From: Epithemia pelagica
Lineage: Eukaryota; Bacillariophyta; Bacillariophyceae; Surirellales; Surirellaceae
DNA length: 64,000 bases
Direction: 5' to 3'
Assembly (NCBI GenBank): GCA_946965045.2
Contig: OX337229.1
Location: forward strand, 1,426,001-1,490,000
The position numbers and the translations under genes were made by a program. The notes under the pieces are model-generated. The model did no database searches. It was not told where the DNA came from and worked only from the letters and a program-made list of their open reading frames with translations. Below are positions 41,501 through 50,010 of the stretch, in pieces. Every line of letters starts with the position of its first letter. Within the stretch, counting starts at the first letter, position 1.

Positions 41501-42033
41501 ATCGGGTGTTGAAGTTGGTGGTTTGGGCATTTGGTTGGTGTCTGGTTATGGATAGGGGAGCAGCTGGTAGGGACGCGTGGTGGGGGGAGTGTGTCGGAGG
41601 GACAGGAGGTAGGGAAAAGTGGGCAGTTGGTTGTGTCAAGTTTTCCGGTGCAACTGCAGGTTGGGTGGGTGCAAGTGCAGGTGGGTGGGGGGATCTGGCG
41701 TGGGCGGTAGTGGTGGAGTTGGGCCGGATGGCGTCTGGGGGGTGGGGGGACGGGAGTTTGGTTGGGTGTTGTGTGGTTGGGTGTCGGGGACCATGGTGGG
41801 TTGGGGCGAGAGCAGAAAGCGGAATGAGGGACTGCCGGGGGAGGACGAATGTCGCGGGTGGGACAAGGGTGGTGTGGAGGGAGACGACCGGAGGAGGTGG
41901 GGGAGCCGGAGGGAGGAGGTACCGGGCGATGTGGGGATGGGGATGCCGTGCTGGGGCCTGGGCGGGCCGGAAGTGCCTGTGGGTCGAGCTGGGAACGCTG
42001 GAACGGCGGCTTCCGGGGCCGATGCACTCTCAT
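38506..42033 (-). CDS. Retrotransposon ORF1, Pro/Thr/His-rich
   Basis: 1,175 residues from the ATG at 42033. The first ~377 residues are extremely rich in Pro, Thr and His and include a cysteine cluster (CTCTHPTCSCTG) and two tandem 89-residue repeats. An internal ATG at 40902 (MAPPPARHNRP) could be a second start. From about residue 530 the sequence looks more globular (TIKDIIEATLEHHKPRETII; LPADLHLTEDFTTHIGLRDG; IISASSTEKFETLLDATEAF), then a low-complexity Asn/Asp/His stretch precedes the end. I do not recognise a domain. In non-LTR elements ORF1 usually binds RNA. The stop codon overlaps the start of ORF2. Confidence 0.75.
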   Translation of the reverse strand: MRVHRPRKPPFQRSQLDPQALPARPGPSTASPSPHRPVPPPSGSPTSSGRLPPHHPCPTRDIRPPPAVPHSAFCSRPNPPWSPTPNHTTPNQTPVPPPPRRHPAQLHHYRPRQIPPPTCTCTHPTCSCTGKLDTTNCPLFPTSCPSDTLPPPRVPTSCSPIHNQTPTKCPNHQLQHPMTPNRRHRHHPTSCNPNPTAKLHTPQALPTILLPRPMPTDTQPSALDTLPTDTTTVNPRRLFSPNTYQPPSTPNRQTPTKCPNHQLQQPTTPNRRHRHHPTSCNPHSTAKLHTPQALPTILPPRPMPTDTQPSALDTFPTDTTTVNPRRSFSPNTYQPPSTPNRAHSLSRLLLSQNQFCPKSVLIITQLPKVLQASTSLTMAPPPARHNRPPHQGPHHIPISTLTPLPNKNKNKKNKPKPTAFDHFNKTLLAKSKPKPQPESPPHLHRAPTPTTPPTTTTPTPPAVPTPTPAGVPTNPPSPNPSKTPKSTSPPSTNPYKTPKHAKKPYTPPTSPYSYLNTNHSTDTPTDMIIWNAYIHHDPDPQREQRLPPLSGTTIKDIIEATLEHHKPRETIILLAVHEVTYQNTKVPSPPRRGTTNSPPRGHVSTFQVKLQPAVTDDQFDPELFHEQARKFILQKWNHHHQSDFTTDPTTGLRDILPPGTHESQPTTNERAPQLRLYAPACNHTDCRGLGILAGLPPKTLYHKRAFLDVLATVRKQLLPFLPADLHLTEDFTTHIGLRDGTITGNQSPKGPHLTLPTLIISASSTEKFETLLDATEAFTAANKQDLSYHNVPFQLLPFPENPVERTAYVNSLKTIDQNFSTYTVVRLHNLNPHATQDDWDALYHLKDYRGIFPQFSAHNPSPESHHLFLHCNLGTIHVNPTNIQQKLAAFPSNLLTTTSATIAAKPPTPSPHRSTTIQRTKRLAELANRFNPIHNYVDLTTPSPSPSPDTEPFHDNEHEHDNNSHNNEHEHDNNNNDDHPQTRKRPASPHDAPVPSAVDKPPTPLQSNSFAALAEEDDEDNHPTNTTDPRSTPPPDTNLLTHHHNNNTANNTPTDNDRTDKHNRPPDHLLHLIPTNHFSFSQDTTHELDLLDDYIRTNNPTLLPTFANQLTNQLTSFNTTDAKTIWQFAHDLINDPTTTFINGPTNTHNNNTATDMDIDQNPTDSSPHGEPVHNV
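41014..41547. repeat. Two tandem 267-bp repeats inside ORF1
   Basis: Copies 41014-41280 and 41281-41547 are nearly identical and exactly 89 codons long, so the ORF1 frame is kept. Each encodes a Pro/Thr-rich unit beginning QTPTKCPNHQLQ and ending YQPPSTPNR. Confidence 0.85.
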
Positions 42034-42427
42034 CGTGGCTACCAGGGTCCGACAGAGTGGTTAGGGAGGATAAGGTCTCGCTTGTTCGATTTAGTTACGT
42101 CTTTGTCTTTCGGTTTTCAAAACTTTTGTCCATTTTGTTTTTGGAGCGAAAAGTGTGGAAGCAGTACGGATGTCATTTGTTCCAGTCCCCCAGTCCCGAA
42201 AGGCCTTGGAGATGGAGTTGTGCTGGGTGCGGGACTGAGCCATCCTGTCGTGCGCACAAAAGCGGAGGAGAAGTTCCACGTGGAGCGTCACCGGAAACCA
42301 ACACCAACCGTATTTCACTGTCACCCATCAACACTCCACTCCCACACCCACCCACGAAGAATCTGTCAAGGACCAAGAACACAGCGACACCAACGAACTC
42401 ATACACATTGAACGAAGTATCAATCCC
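42034..42427. promoter_or_regulatory. Retrotransposon 5' end and promoter of the next gene
   Basis: About 75 bp adjoining ORF1 belong to the element's 5' leader. The strong G-richness of the plus strand stops near 42060, consistent with its edge. The remaining ~310 bp precede the plus-strand gene and are ordinary in composition. Confidence 0.4.
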
Positions 42428-43177
42428 ATGATCTCTTTTACTGTTACCATCTCATGTGTTTGCTTGCTCGTATTTATATCGCCTGTCGAGTGCTTTCTCC
42501 AGCAGATGCTGTACCCTATCTCTTTGACCCCGACGCAAAATCCCCAATCCCAAGAGATTATGGACCGCACACACAAAGCCTCGCGTGTGGCTGACGAGCC
42601 AATGCTGTTCGATGACAATATTCTGAACGATATGCAATCAGCTTTACTCAAACTCGAACGGAGAGTACAGGAAGGACCAGGTTCTCTGTCAATTTTGGAC
42701 GTCGAAGAACTCAGTGGAGAAATGTCACGAATCATGAAAGAAATGCATCAGAATCCTCATAGGAGAGCTTTGCGTCCGAGCGAGCGCGATGCAAGTGATA
42801 GCAATCCGTCAACTCTTCAAAATCCTCCAAAGCCACTTGAAAGTGTTCAAAGCGAGCCGAAACGTACTGTTATCGACACGTCGAACGATGAAGGACCCGC
42901 CTATGATGGAACAGGCGGCATGGGTCAGCCACAAGGAACTGTGAATACCTATGTGATTGAGGGGATGGATGGAATGTCCCCCGAGGAATATCAAAAGGCA
43001 CTGCAAGATTCAATAATCGAGCGACAAAGAAAAAGAAGGGCTTCTGGGACTACTGGCAATCGGGCCACATGGGACTACCTTACATCTCTTGGTGGAAGCA
43101 CTGGTGTCATAAAGACTGATGAAGATTCAAAAGCCGATCAAGACGATGACAATAAGAAAGACTTCAAACCCTTCTGA
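42428..43177 (+). CDS. Signal-peptide protein, likely plastid-targeted, unknown function
   Basis: 249 residues. A clear signal peptide (FTVTISCVCLLVFISPVEC) is followed directly by Phe, like the ASAF-type plastid junction of diatoms. The mature part is acidic and polar: helices at ~60-115 (LNDMQSALLKLERRVQEGPG, SILDVEELSGEMSRIMKEMH), then a Ser/Pro linker. A conserved-looking block follows: VNTYVIEGMDGMSPEEYQKA with ATWDYLTSLGGSTG, before an acidic tail. I do not recognise the family. Before the retrotransposon arrived this gene and the DnaJ gene were probably divergent neighbours about 350 bp apart. Confidence 0.6.
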   Translation: MISFTVTISCVCLLVFISPVECFLQQMLYPISLTPTQNPQSQEIMDRTHKASRVADEPMLFDDNILNDMQSALLKLERRVQEGPGSLSILDVEELSGEMSRIMKEMHQNPHRRALRPSERDASDSNPSTLQNPPKPLESVQSEPKRTVIDTSNDEGPAYDGTGGMGQPQGTVNTYVIEGMDGMSPEEYQKALQDSIIERQRKRRASGTTGNRATWDYLTSLGGSTGVIKTDEDSKADQDDDNKKDFKPF

Positions 43178-43408
43178 TTTTGAAGAGAGAAAAATGTGAG
43201 GGCGAGCGAAAATTGCGGGTCAAATGTATGTTCTGAATTTAAAGTTTAAAGTTTAAAATTGGTTGACGTCAGACTTTTTGCTCTATGACGATAGCGCATG
43301 CTGAATAAAGTGGTCACCGGCTTCCGAAAGCAGGGAGTATGCAATCGTCGCCGAAGCCAATCCAGATCCCACTGCTCTGGACTTAAACTGCACAGAGAAC
43401 ATAGAACC

Positions 43409-44436
43409 ATGATCGAGCTCGCACTGACAGGACTTGGAGCGGTCGTCGCCACCGGACTGGCCCTGAAGGTATGTCTATACACAGAGTGCACAGGATAGAA
43501 CATATGGTTGATTAATCATTTGCTGACACAAGAGAATTTTTGTGGGAACAGGTGCTCGATTCGTTTTACAAAACTTTCCTTCGTCCAGCAAAGGATCTCA
43601 AGAAGCTTGGGAAATGGGCCGTCATCACTGGTGCCACCGATGGTATTGGACGAGCGTACGCCTTGGCTTTGGCGAAGAAAGGAATCAGCATTGTGTTGAT
43701 CAGTCGCACGGAATCCAAGTTACAAGAGGTGAAAAGTGAAATTGAAAAGGAAGGCAAAACAGGAGTTGAGGTGCAGTACATCGTTTGTGATTACTCTAAA
43801 TTCGACAAAGCTGCGCAAGATAGCATGAAAAAGAAGTTGCAGGGATTAGAGATTGGAATCTTGATCAACAATGTCGGCATTGGTTACCGATACCCCCGAT
43901 TCTTCGACGAACTTCCTGACGAGGAAGTGCAGCAAATGTTGACTTTGAACATTGATTCGGCTGTCTGGATGACGCGCATGGTCCTTCCTGGTATGCTTGA
44001 ACGTAAGAAGGGTGCAATTGTGAACATGTCTTCTGGTTCTGCTCTGTACACCATGCCGTTGTTGGCAGAGTACAGTGCTGCCAAGGGCTTTCTGGAAAAG
44101 TTTTCTCGTGGACTTAACGCCGAATACAGCAGCAAAGGAGTCACCGTACAGTGCCAAGCTCCGTTCTACATTGCGACAAAACTGGCTAAGATGCGCAAAT
44201 CATTCACTGTCCCCTCACCGAAGGAATACGCGGCGATGGGGCTGAAGTGGATTGGATACCCCGATAGTGCTGTTCAACCGTTTTGGCTTCACGGTGTACA
44301 AGGTTGGATTATGAAGAACATGCCTGAGTTTATCCTTGTACCACTCGTCCGCGACATGCACATGCAAATCCGAAAGAAGGGATTGAAGAAAGACGCCCGG
44401 CTAGCCGAGGAAGCCAAAAGCAATAAGAAGGAATGA
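43409..44436 (+). CDS. Very-long-chain 3-ketoacyl-CoA reductase, two exons
   Basis: 314 residues from exons 43409-43468 and 43552-44436 (83-bp intron, donor GTATGT). The first 20 codons give a hydrophobic anchor (ELALTGLGAVVATGLAL). The SDR core has GKWAVITGATDGIGRAYA (cofactor loop), ILINNVG, the catalytic Ser in VNMSSGSALYTMP and YSAAK. This is the HSD17B12/IFA38 type: it reduces 3-ketoacyl-CoA in the ER fatty-acid elongation cycle. The basic C-terminus (KKGLKKDARLAEEAKSNKKE) is lysine-rich but not a textbook KKXX signal. Without the first exon the membrane anchor would be lost. Confidence 0.9.
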
Positions 44437-44738
44437 CTGGGTGAACGGAAAGCGGTTGAATCAGACCCTTTGCTCCCGTGATATTTGCAGTGAATTCACT
44501 TTTCGACTCTCTCGTCAAATCCGCATTGTACGGAGTCCGTGAACAACAATATGAAAACATAGTTTTAAGTTATTTTCACGAGAGATAGAAGAATCTCCTA
44601 TGCGAGATGCGACTGCGACATGGACCCGGTTTTCCAGTCGCGCATATCTATAGATTTTTAGTCTCTACAGAAAAATTCACGAACCATGAGCCAAAAAAGG
44701 CAAAAGATCCATTGGAGTGATAAACTGGATGGGAGAGA
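44437..44738. other. Intergenic region
   Basis: 302 bp between two plus-strand genes; nothing recognisable beyond AT-rich stretches near 44640-44690 that may be promoter. Confidence 0.3.
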
Positions 44739-45671
44739 ATGACCAAACTCGATTTTTACGTTTGTGTCTATCTCTTCTGGTCCCTACATCTACTGCTTTC
44801 CCATGTCAGAGCATGGACTACTCAATCTCGGTTCAGAGGAATGAAGAGCAGGTCCTATTTTCGAAAACCAATCGAGTGGCGGACTCCTACTTCTAGAGTT
44901 TTGAGGTCGGCAGAAGACATTGATGACGGGCCAAGGATAATCATTCCAAATTCCCAGCCTTCCGATAGAGCTTCAATATCAGCATCAGAGTCACGCCAAT
45001 TGTGGCTGGATTTACGCGACAACGCCATGCGCCCAGAGGAGGCATTATCTTATCTCAATGAACTTTTGTTCTCAGAAGAAGAAGAGAGCCGTCAGCTGAG
45101 AGACCTAACTACATTGGTCGATCGAGTTCTGGTTACGGAGGAAAGATTTTCGGACCTGGTGAAAGCAGAGAGGTCATGTGGACTGTTTTACTGCACCAAT
45201 GGAGGTGAACTTCTGGAGGACTCTGGTTCGTGTCAACAATCTGTCCTGAAGGGCAAAGTGCTTATGCGCTCCGAAACAGGTATATTCGACCCTACAATCA
45301 CGTTAACGAACCACTCGTACGAATGGGTGATGTTGGACTGCACGGATGATATCGAAGATGTTGCCCTCTATACCGATCAAGTTGAAGGTTTTGTACAGAT
45401 TTTCAATGGAGCGTGTTGTAGCGACGCATCGGGGCCTCTGGGTGTTGCAATCTCGTGCCCATCACGAGACCTCCTCTTGTCAATTGACCGTTTCCTCACT
45501 TCTCAAAGTCTTACAAGTGAATATACGCAACAAACCGAATCTGGCATCATTATAGCAAGTAGCCTACAGCCTGGGATCACATCTACATCCATCGTTTCGC
45601 GAAATGCAATTGTGATGCCGTTCGATTTGCGTCTTTGGAAGACTGCCTTGGAGCTTCGGCATTTGTGGTAA
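44739..45671 (+). CDS. Signal-peptide protein of unknown function
   Basis: 310 residues. The N-terminus is a signal peptide (FYVCVYLFWSLHLLLSHVRA) followed by Trp and a basic, Ser/Thr-rich stretch, which fits a plastid presequence with an aromatic residue after cleavage. The middle contains an acidic helix (EEALSYLNELLFSEEEESRQ) and VDRVLVTEERFSDLV. The C-terminal ~150 residues seem beta-rich (GLFYCTNGGELLED, NHSYEWVMLDCTDDIEDVAL) with several Cys. No family recognised. It converges on the next gene, 122 bp away. Confidence 0.55.
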   Translation: MTKLDFYVCVYLFWSLHLLLSHVRAWTTQSRFRGMKSRSYFRKPIEWRTPTSRVLRSAEDIDDGPRIIIPNSQPSDRASISASESRQLWLDLRDNAMRPEEALSYLNELLFSEEEESRQLRDLTTLVDRVLVTEERFSDLVKAERSCGLFYCTNGGELLEDSGSCQQSVLKGKVLMRSETGIFDPTITLTNHSYEWVMLDCTDDIEDVALYTDQVEGFVQIFNGACCSDASGPLGVAISCPSRDLLLSIDRFLTSQSLTSEYTQQTESGIIIASSLQPGITSTSIVSRNAIVMPFDLRLWKTALELRHLW

Positions 45672-45792
45672 TTTGTAAATTGTCAACTTCAGGGCAAAAG
45701 TCACACCCAGAGATCCAAGGTCGTCATGGTTTTTTCATCACGAGTGTCAGCTTCCTCATGAACTTGAACAATGTCGGTGGTTACTTTGGCCA

Positions 45793-46662
45793 CTACATCC
45801 TCGTCGACTCAGATTCATCTACGATCACGATGGTTTCGGTTGGTGATAGAATCATGTGCATTGGCTTGTCGAAGCTGAGAACTGGAATCGTCGAGTCTTT
45901 GACCAACTGACAGTCCAAGCATACAGCCACTAGATCCAAGTGCCGGGTGGACATGCGCTCAATAAATCTGTCATAATACCCCTTCCCCTGTCCGAGTCTC
46001 TGACCTTTCATGTCAAAGGCAAGACCAGGAACAACGAGCAAATCAAGGTCGCCTGGTTTTGCAGTTTCAATTGGCATTGTGGTTGGGGGCTCAGGGATGT
46101 TCCACTTGTTCCGTGGCCACTTCTCGTAGAAAAGCATTCCTCCATGTGTTGTAGTATTCTCATCACCATCAGACTGTACTTTGAGTAGGTCCATGTGCGC
46201 TTTCTCAAAGTCCTCTCCCACTTGAGGCACGTAGATCGTCTTCTTGTCTGCTGTACACAGGTGAAGAAGTCCGTCAGTGTTTATTTCGCCTTTTGGCATT
46301 GAGAGAAAGACACCGATAGATTTAGCGTGTTGGTATACGGGGGAGTCTTTCAACTTATTCCACACCATTTGGCTCTGCTCCATTATCTGTTGAGCAGAAA
46401 GGTCTCTCATCCGTCTTCGTATTTCCTTGCGAAGCTTTTGCTTTTCCTTTCGAACGACTTCCTTGTCCTGATCCGACATTGCGTTCACAGGGATGGGACC
46501 GATGGATGTCTTCTCTGGCGGTGGTCGCTTTCTATTCTGAGTTGACATCAAACTTTTACGATGATTTATGTGGTGGCGTGTAAGCAATCGAGAGGCCCTC
46601 CAGACCGATGGTGCTGGTTTAGGTGTAAGGCAGAACGCCAATGGAAGAACTACCAAGGACAT
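45793..46662 (-). CDS. MTHFS: 5-formyltetrahydrofolate cyclo-ligase
   Basis: 289 residues. The conserved part starts near residue 62 (MSDQDKEVVRKEKQKLRKEI) and contains GVFLSMPKGEINTDGLL, then LLVVPGLAFDMKGQRLGQGK with GYYDRFIE, the ATP/folate signature. The enzyme converts 5-formyl-THF to 5,10-methenyl-THF using ATP. The preceding ~60 residues (LPLAFCLTPKPAPSVW, RHHINHRKSL) are basic and hydroxylated with a short hydrophobic start, so organelle targeting is likely. A second start at Met 62 could give a cytosolic form. Confidence 0.9.
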   Translation of the reverse strand: MSLVVLPLAFCLTPKPAPSVWRASRLLTRHHINHRKSLMSTQNRKRPPPEKTSIGPIPVNAMSDQDKEVVRKEKQKLRKEIRRRMRDLSAQQIMEQSQMVWNKLKDSPVYQHAKSIGVFLSMPKGEINTDGLLHLCTADKKTIYVPQVGEDFEKAHMDLLKVQSDGDENTTTHGGMLFYEKWPRNKWNIPEPPTTMPIETAKPGDLDLLVVPGLAFDMKGQRLGQGKGYYDRFIERMSTRHLDLVAVCLDCQLVKDSTIPVLSFDKPMHMILSPTETIVIVDESESTRM

Positions 46663-46933
46663 AAATGAATTGTCAGAATCGGTCGAACATGATTGTCCAA
46701 GGAGAGGTCTGTGTCGTCAACACTCTTCATTGGGGGCGTCTACCTCTAACCACAATGCTACTGGGTAGGTTAGGGGGCGTAGTTTCCTCTAGCAGTAGGA
46801 GCAGGCGCAAAGACATTCCAAGAAGGGGATACATTCACTATTGAATATTCAAGCAAAATGTTTATACATTGGAATGGGAAATAGGTAGATCGTAGCTAGC
46901 AAATCGCGACGATTGAAAAGAGTTTTGTTTTCC

Positions 46934-47731
46934 TTATCCGCAGATCCTCATCCACTCTTCTCGACCAATTCCAGGTCGAAATTGTTCACGAAAATCCTGC
47001 CAATCAATGTGATCTATTAGCCAGGCTCCATCTGTTTCTCGTTGGTGGAGTTGCCAGCCCATGGCCACATAGAGAGTACTGTCCTGTTTACTTCGCAGTC
47101 GACATTCAACCCAACAGGTTCCGTCGCCATAATCTACTTCTTCACTTGGAAACTCAATCAAATAGGGTATGTCGAGGTCCTCGTTCCAGAAACCATTGGT
47201 TTCGTCGTCCTCGGCAACTAGGATTGCAAACTGGTTGTTGGGTCGTCCGATGGTTTCACCCAGGGCAGACGCCACCACTTCTTCGTTTGCGGATGGTGGA
47301 GCTCCAACAGACTGATAGAGGGAATTTTTCCATTGTCGTGTGGCTGAACGCAACAGTACTCGAAATCCTGCATCCGGCAATGGCTCCGAACTATTCCACA
47401 AGGCGTGGAGAATTTCTCGGATAAACTCTTTTGCTGAGAGTTTGGGATTGGGAGGCTGCTGAAACTCTTCTTCCAGTACTTCCGAACGTATTTGCATGAG
47501 CCGTTGCTGCAGTACACTTGTGTCAAATAAAGTTCCATCTTTGTCTTCTCCATCCCCATTCTTAGAATAAATCCTAAATGCACACGGTGGGCTCCCATAA
47601 GACGTACAGCTTGGTATTCTGAGCGATGAATGGTGATGCACAACCAGGTGAAACGCATGCGATGTCGTTGTCAGGTCGACAAGCAGGCAATATGCCATAA
47701 GCAAGAGAGCTGGAGTTCGGCAGTGCAACAT
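46934..47731 (-). CDS. Plastid-targeted protein of unknown function
   Basis: 265 residues. The signal peptide (ALLLMAYCLLVDLTTTSHAF) ends in SHAF, close to the diatom ASAF plastid motif, followed by a basic, Ser-rich transit stretch. The mature domain (~95-265) is compact and Trp-rich: FIREILHALWNSSEPLPDAG, SATRQWKNSLYQSVGAPPSA, FAILVAEDD, CWVECRLRSKQDSTLYVAMG, AWLIDHIDWQDFREQFRPGI and GREEWMRICG. I recall this kind of domain being shared with other photosynthetic eukaryotes, but I know no function. Single exon. Confidence 0.65.
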   Translation of the reverse strand: MLHCRTPALLLMAYCLLVDLTTTSHAFHLVVHHHSSLRIPSCTSYGSPPCAFRIYSKNGDGEDKDGTLFDTSVLQQRLMQIRSEVLEEEFQQPPNPKLSAKEFIREILHALWNSSEPLPDAGFRVLLRSATRQWKNSLYQSVGAPPSANEEVVASALGETIGRPNNQFAILVAEDDETNGFWNEDLDIPYLIEFPSEEVDYGDGTCWVECRLRSKQDSTLYVAMGWQLHQRETDGAWLIDHIDWQDFREQFRPGIGREEWMRICG

Positions 47732-48193
47732 GGTGATATATCTCAGAAATAGTCTTCTTTTATTCGGCCGTAAAGCTTTGCTTCCAATCAGGGAGCTTGT
47801 TTGCTAATCAACTTGTCAAGGAATGCTTTTTCGATGATGCCAACCAGATATCGTGTGGTGAACAGTTTGACATTCTTTGTGTCTTTATGCACAGAGTTTT
47901 GCACTGTTGTTGTTGCCCATCCATGGCCTTTGATTTTGATTGTGTGCGGCGAAAATCCAGTTAATTCAATCGGACTGACAGTCTGCTGACAGATGGTTCG
48001 TTTTCTCTCTCCGAACGCGCGTCACGAATGCTTTTCTTCTTTAGTCGCTGATATGGTTGATCGCGGAACTCAGTCGTGGAGGCAGTGGAGAGGTCGAGGT
48101 GGCCATCATAGATCATAGCTACCTCTCTAAGAGATCTTTCTGTTGTCACTTGAATTGCTCCTCTCTAGAGGAGTATCTTGATCAATACACAAG
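47732..48193. promoter_or_regulatory. Divergent intergenic region with a hairpin next to a start codon
   Basis: 462 bp between divergent starts. A 7-bp inverted repeat (ctcctct-ct-agaggag, 48158-48173) sits 20 bp before the plus-strand ATG. No coding signal. Confidence 0.35.
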
Positions 48194-49789
48194 ATGGACC
48201 GCGGCCAGGATAGCAACAACAAGTCTGCGACGTCAAAGACTATAGAACAAAACAGCGCTCAAACCGATCGTAAAAGCGGGGAGATACATGGTGCTCGTCC
48301 TTCCGAGACCAAAACTGAAGACTTGAAACATGCCGACAGCACAACAACGACAACGTTTCACACGACAACCTCATCATCACAGAAATCGGAGGAACCATCA
48401 GAGTCAATCAGAGATCTGCTAGGACGCGGAACTATTGCTTTTTCGGAAATTGTGAACGACTACCTGGCTGAAGCAAGGATACTCGGAGTGACGACAATTG
48501 GTTTGGTTGCGGCTTATGGTATTTTCCAGTCGCCGTTGTTCTTTCGGTACAGAACCGTGTCGGAACTACCATCATCTTGGTTTCGACGACGAAAATTCAT
48601 TCATGGACGTTTAGTCAGGGTATGGGTCGACCAACATAATCAACAAAAGAAGAAGATCCTTCGTAGAAGCACTGAAAGAAACCAGGCCATACAGAATGGA
48701 CAGCAAGTACAACGTTGGAACCGAGTGTCACCCAAAACTCTGTTTCAACCCCACGACGAAGATGACGGAGGAAAATACAAAAATTTCATGGACACAGCCG
48801 ACTCTGAACCAGAACGTGAATTTGATCTGCTCCCAATCCATTGTCAAATACGGCATTCGTCTCCAATGGAATCACTCCTATCACAAGTTTGGTACGAACG
48901 CTTTATGAAATGGCACCCTTTTTCGTCCACAGGGGGGACTCGATTAGACCAGGTCGATGAGCAACTAATGGTCGTGGAAATTGCTGGCGTAAGGAGTATG
49001 GCACTGGAGCACACTCCACTTCGAAGTCCTAGCCAGTCAGCCCACAATAACTCTCTTCTCGCGTCCTTGTCTCCCGAAATGATTTACCAGGCGGATGACA
49101 TGAACTCCCATACACCAGAAATGCATCAATCCAATTACCGAAATGCTACTGCAGCGTCCAATCTGAGTGGTTTGACAAACGTGGAATGGTTGGAGTCTCT
49201 GGCGAAAGAACGCATGTTTGTATCATGCCAGTTGTTAGGACGACGTGAAGTCGTTGCTGCCCATGTCCCGTCATCGTCAACTTCAAGGCCTTCTCATAAA
49301 CGGAAAATACCTGGTCTGGAAATTTTGGAAAATTCGGGTGAAGATGCTCTCAACAGAACAGACCGTCAATCCAACAATTCAATTTCTTCGACAAGCGACG
49401 CGAGCTCTCAAGTCGCCGTTGGTCGTTTGTACTACAGATCGCCGACCTCTCTGTTCGATCAAATGCGACAGCTGTTTTTCCCGACTGATGTTGCTCTTTC
49501 GTTGGTAGAAATGGGTCGAGCCTGTGTAATTGGCGACGAAGAAACACTCGTTTCATCGTCTCTCTCGTATCGTGTCGTTGACACTACCGACTCGGTCCGT
49601 GATTTGCGACGAGACGTAGCGTATGTAGAGCGATTGCATAGGGCGCAAAATGAGGCCGTGGCTCACAGCAGAGGCATTTGGCAGAATCCACTCATCCGCA
49701 ACGTCTGTGCCGACATTGTCAAAGAAGTGGAATTCCAGACAAAGGGACGATGGTGGCAAAAATTATGGAGATGGGTAAGAGGCGGCTAG
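48194..49789 (+). CDS. Membrane-anchored, SNase-like protein (C3orf33-like?)
   Basis: 531 residues. The first ~75 residues are polar. A single membrane helix follows (ILGVTTIGLVAAYGIFQSPL), then FRYRTVSELPSSWFRRRKFI and HGRLVRVWVDQ, like the start of the SNase-type domain of C3orf33. Later blocks are LMVVEIAGVRSMALEHTPLR, EWLESLAKERMFVSCQLLGR, VAVGRLYYRSP, LFDQMRQLFFPTDVALSLVE and YVERLHRAQNEAVAHSRGIW. These match a staphylococcal-nuclease fold in order, broken by long Ser/Asn-rich inserts. Catalytic residues of true nucleases are not evident. The family match is from memory and should be taken as moderate. Confidence 0.5.
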   Translation: MDRGQDSNNKSATSKTIEQNSAQTDRKSGEIHGARPSETKTEDLKHADSTTTTTFHTTTSSSQKSEEPSESIRDLLGRGTIAFSEIVNDYLAEARILGVTTIGLVAAYGIFQSPLFFRYRTVSELPSSWFRRRKFIHGRLVRVWVDQHNQQKKKILRRSTERNQAIQNGQQVQRWNRVSPKTLFQPHDEDDGGKYKNFMDTADSEPEREFDLLPIHCQIRHSSPMESLLSQVWYERFMKWHPFSSTGGTRLDQVDEQLMVVEIAGVRSMALEHTPLRSPSQSAHNNSLLASLSPEMIYQADDMNSHTPEMHQSNYRNATAASNLSGLTNVEWLESLAKERMFVSCQLLGRREVVAAHVPSSSTSRPSHKRKIPGLEILENSGEDALNRTDRQSNNSISSTSDASSQVAVGRLYYRSPTSLFDQMRQLFFPTDVALSLVEMGRACVIGDEETLVSSSLSYRVVDTTDSVRDLRRDVAYVERLHRAQNEAVAHSRGIWQNPLIRNVCADIVKEVEFQTKGRWWQKLWRWVRGG

Positions 49790-50010
49790 AACAAATAAAC
49801 GTATAAAAAGTTTCAATGTTGGAGTAGGTAGTTTGGTCAAGAGTACTGCTTGTTCGTAGACAAGTATTACAAAATTTAGAATAGACCAGGACTCCAACTA
49901 TTCCAATGAAGCTTCAATGTTGGTCGGCAGGAATTTTTGTTGTCTGAGCATGTCTTTCTCTCGAGCGTATCATCAGTTTACTTTGCATGAAATCATCTTT
50001 TGTCTTCCAA

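Larger units (their letters stand above)
34610..42107 (-). mobile_element. Two-ORF non-LTR retrotransposon with restriction-like endonuclease
   Basis: An apparently intact element of ~7.5 kb on the minus strand. It carries ORF1, then ORF2 with zinc fingers, reverse transcriptase and a C-terminal PD-(D/E)XK-type nuclease, a ~25-nt 3' leader and an A-rich tail (34616-34632). There are no LTRs. Its sense strand is C- and A-rich and G-poor, unlike the surrounding genes. The borders are approximate: TTTCGGTTT at 34601-34609 and 42108-42116 is a possible target duplication but is T-rich and could be chance. The architecture (N-terminal zinc fingers, RT, CCHC, RLE) belongs to the early-branching non-LTR groups that include R2 and CRE. 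I do not assign a clade. Confidence 0.85.
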
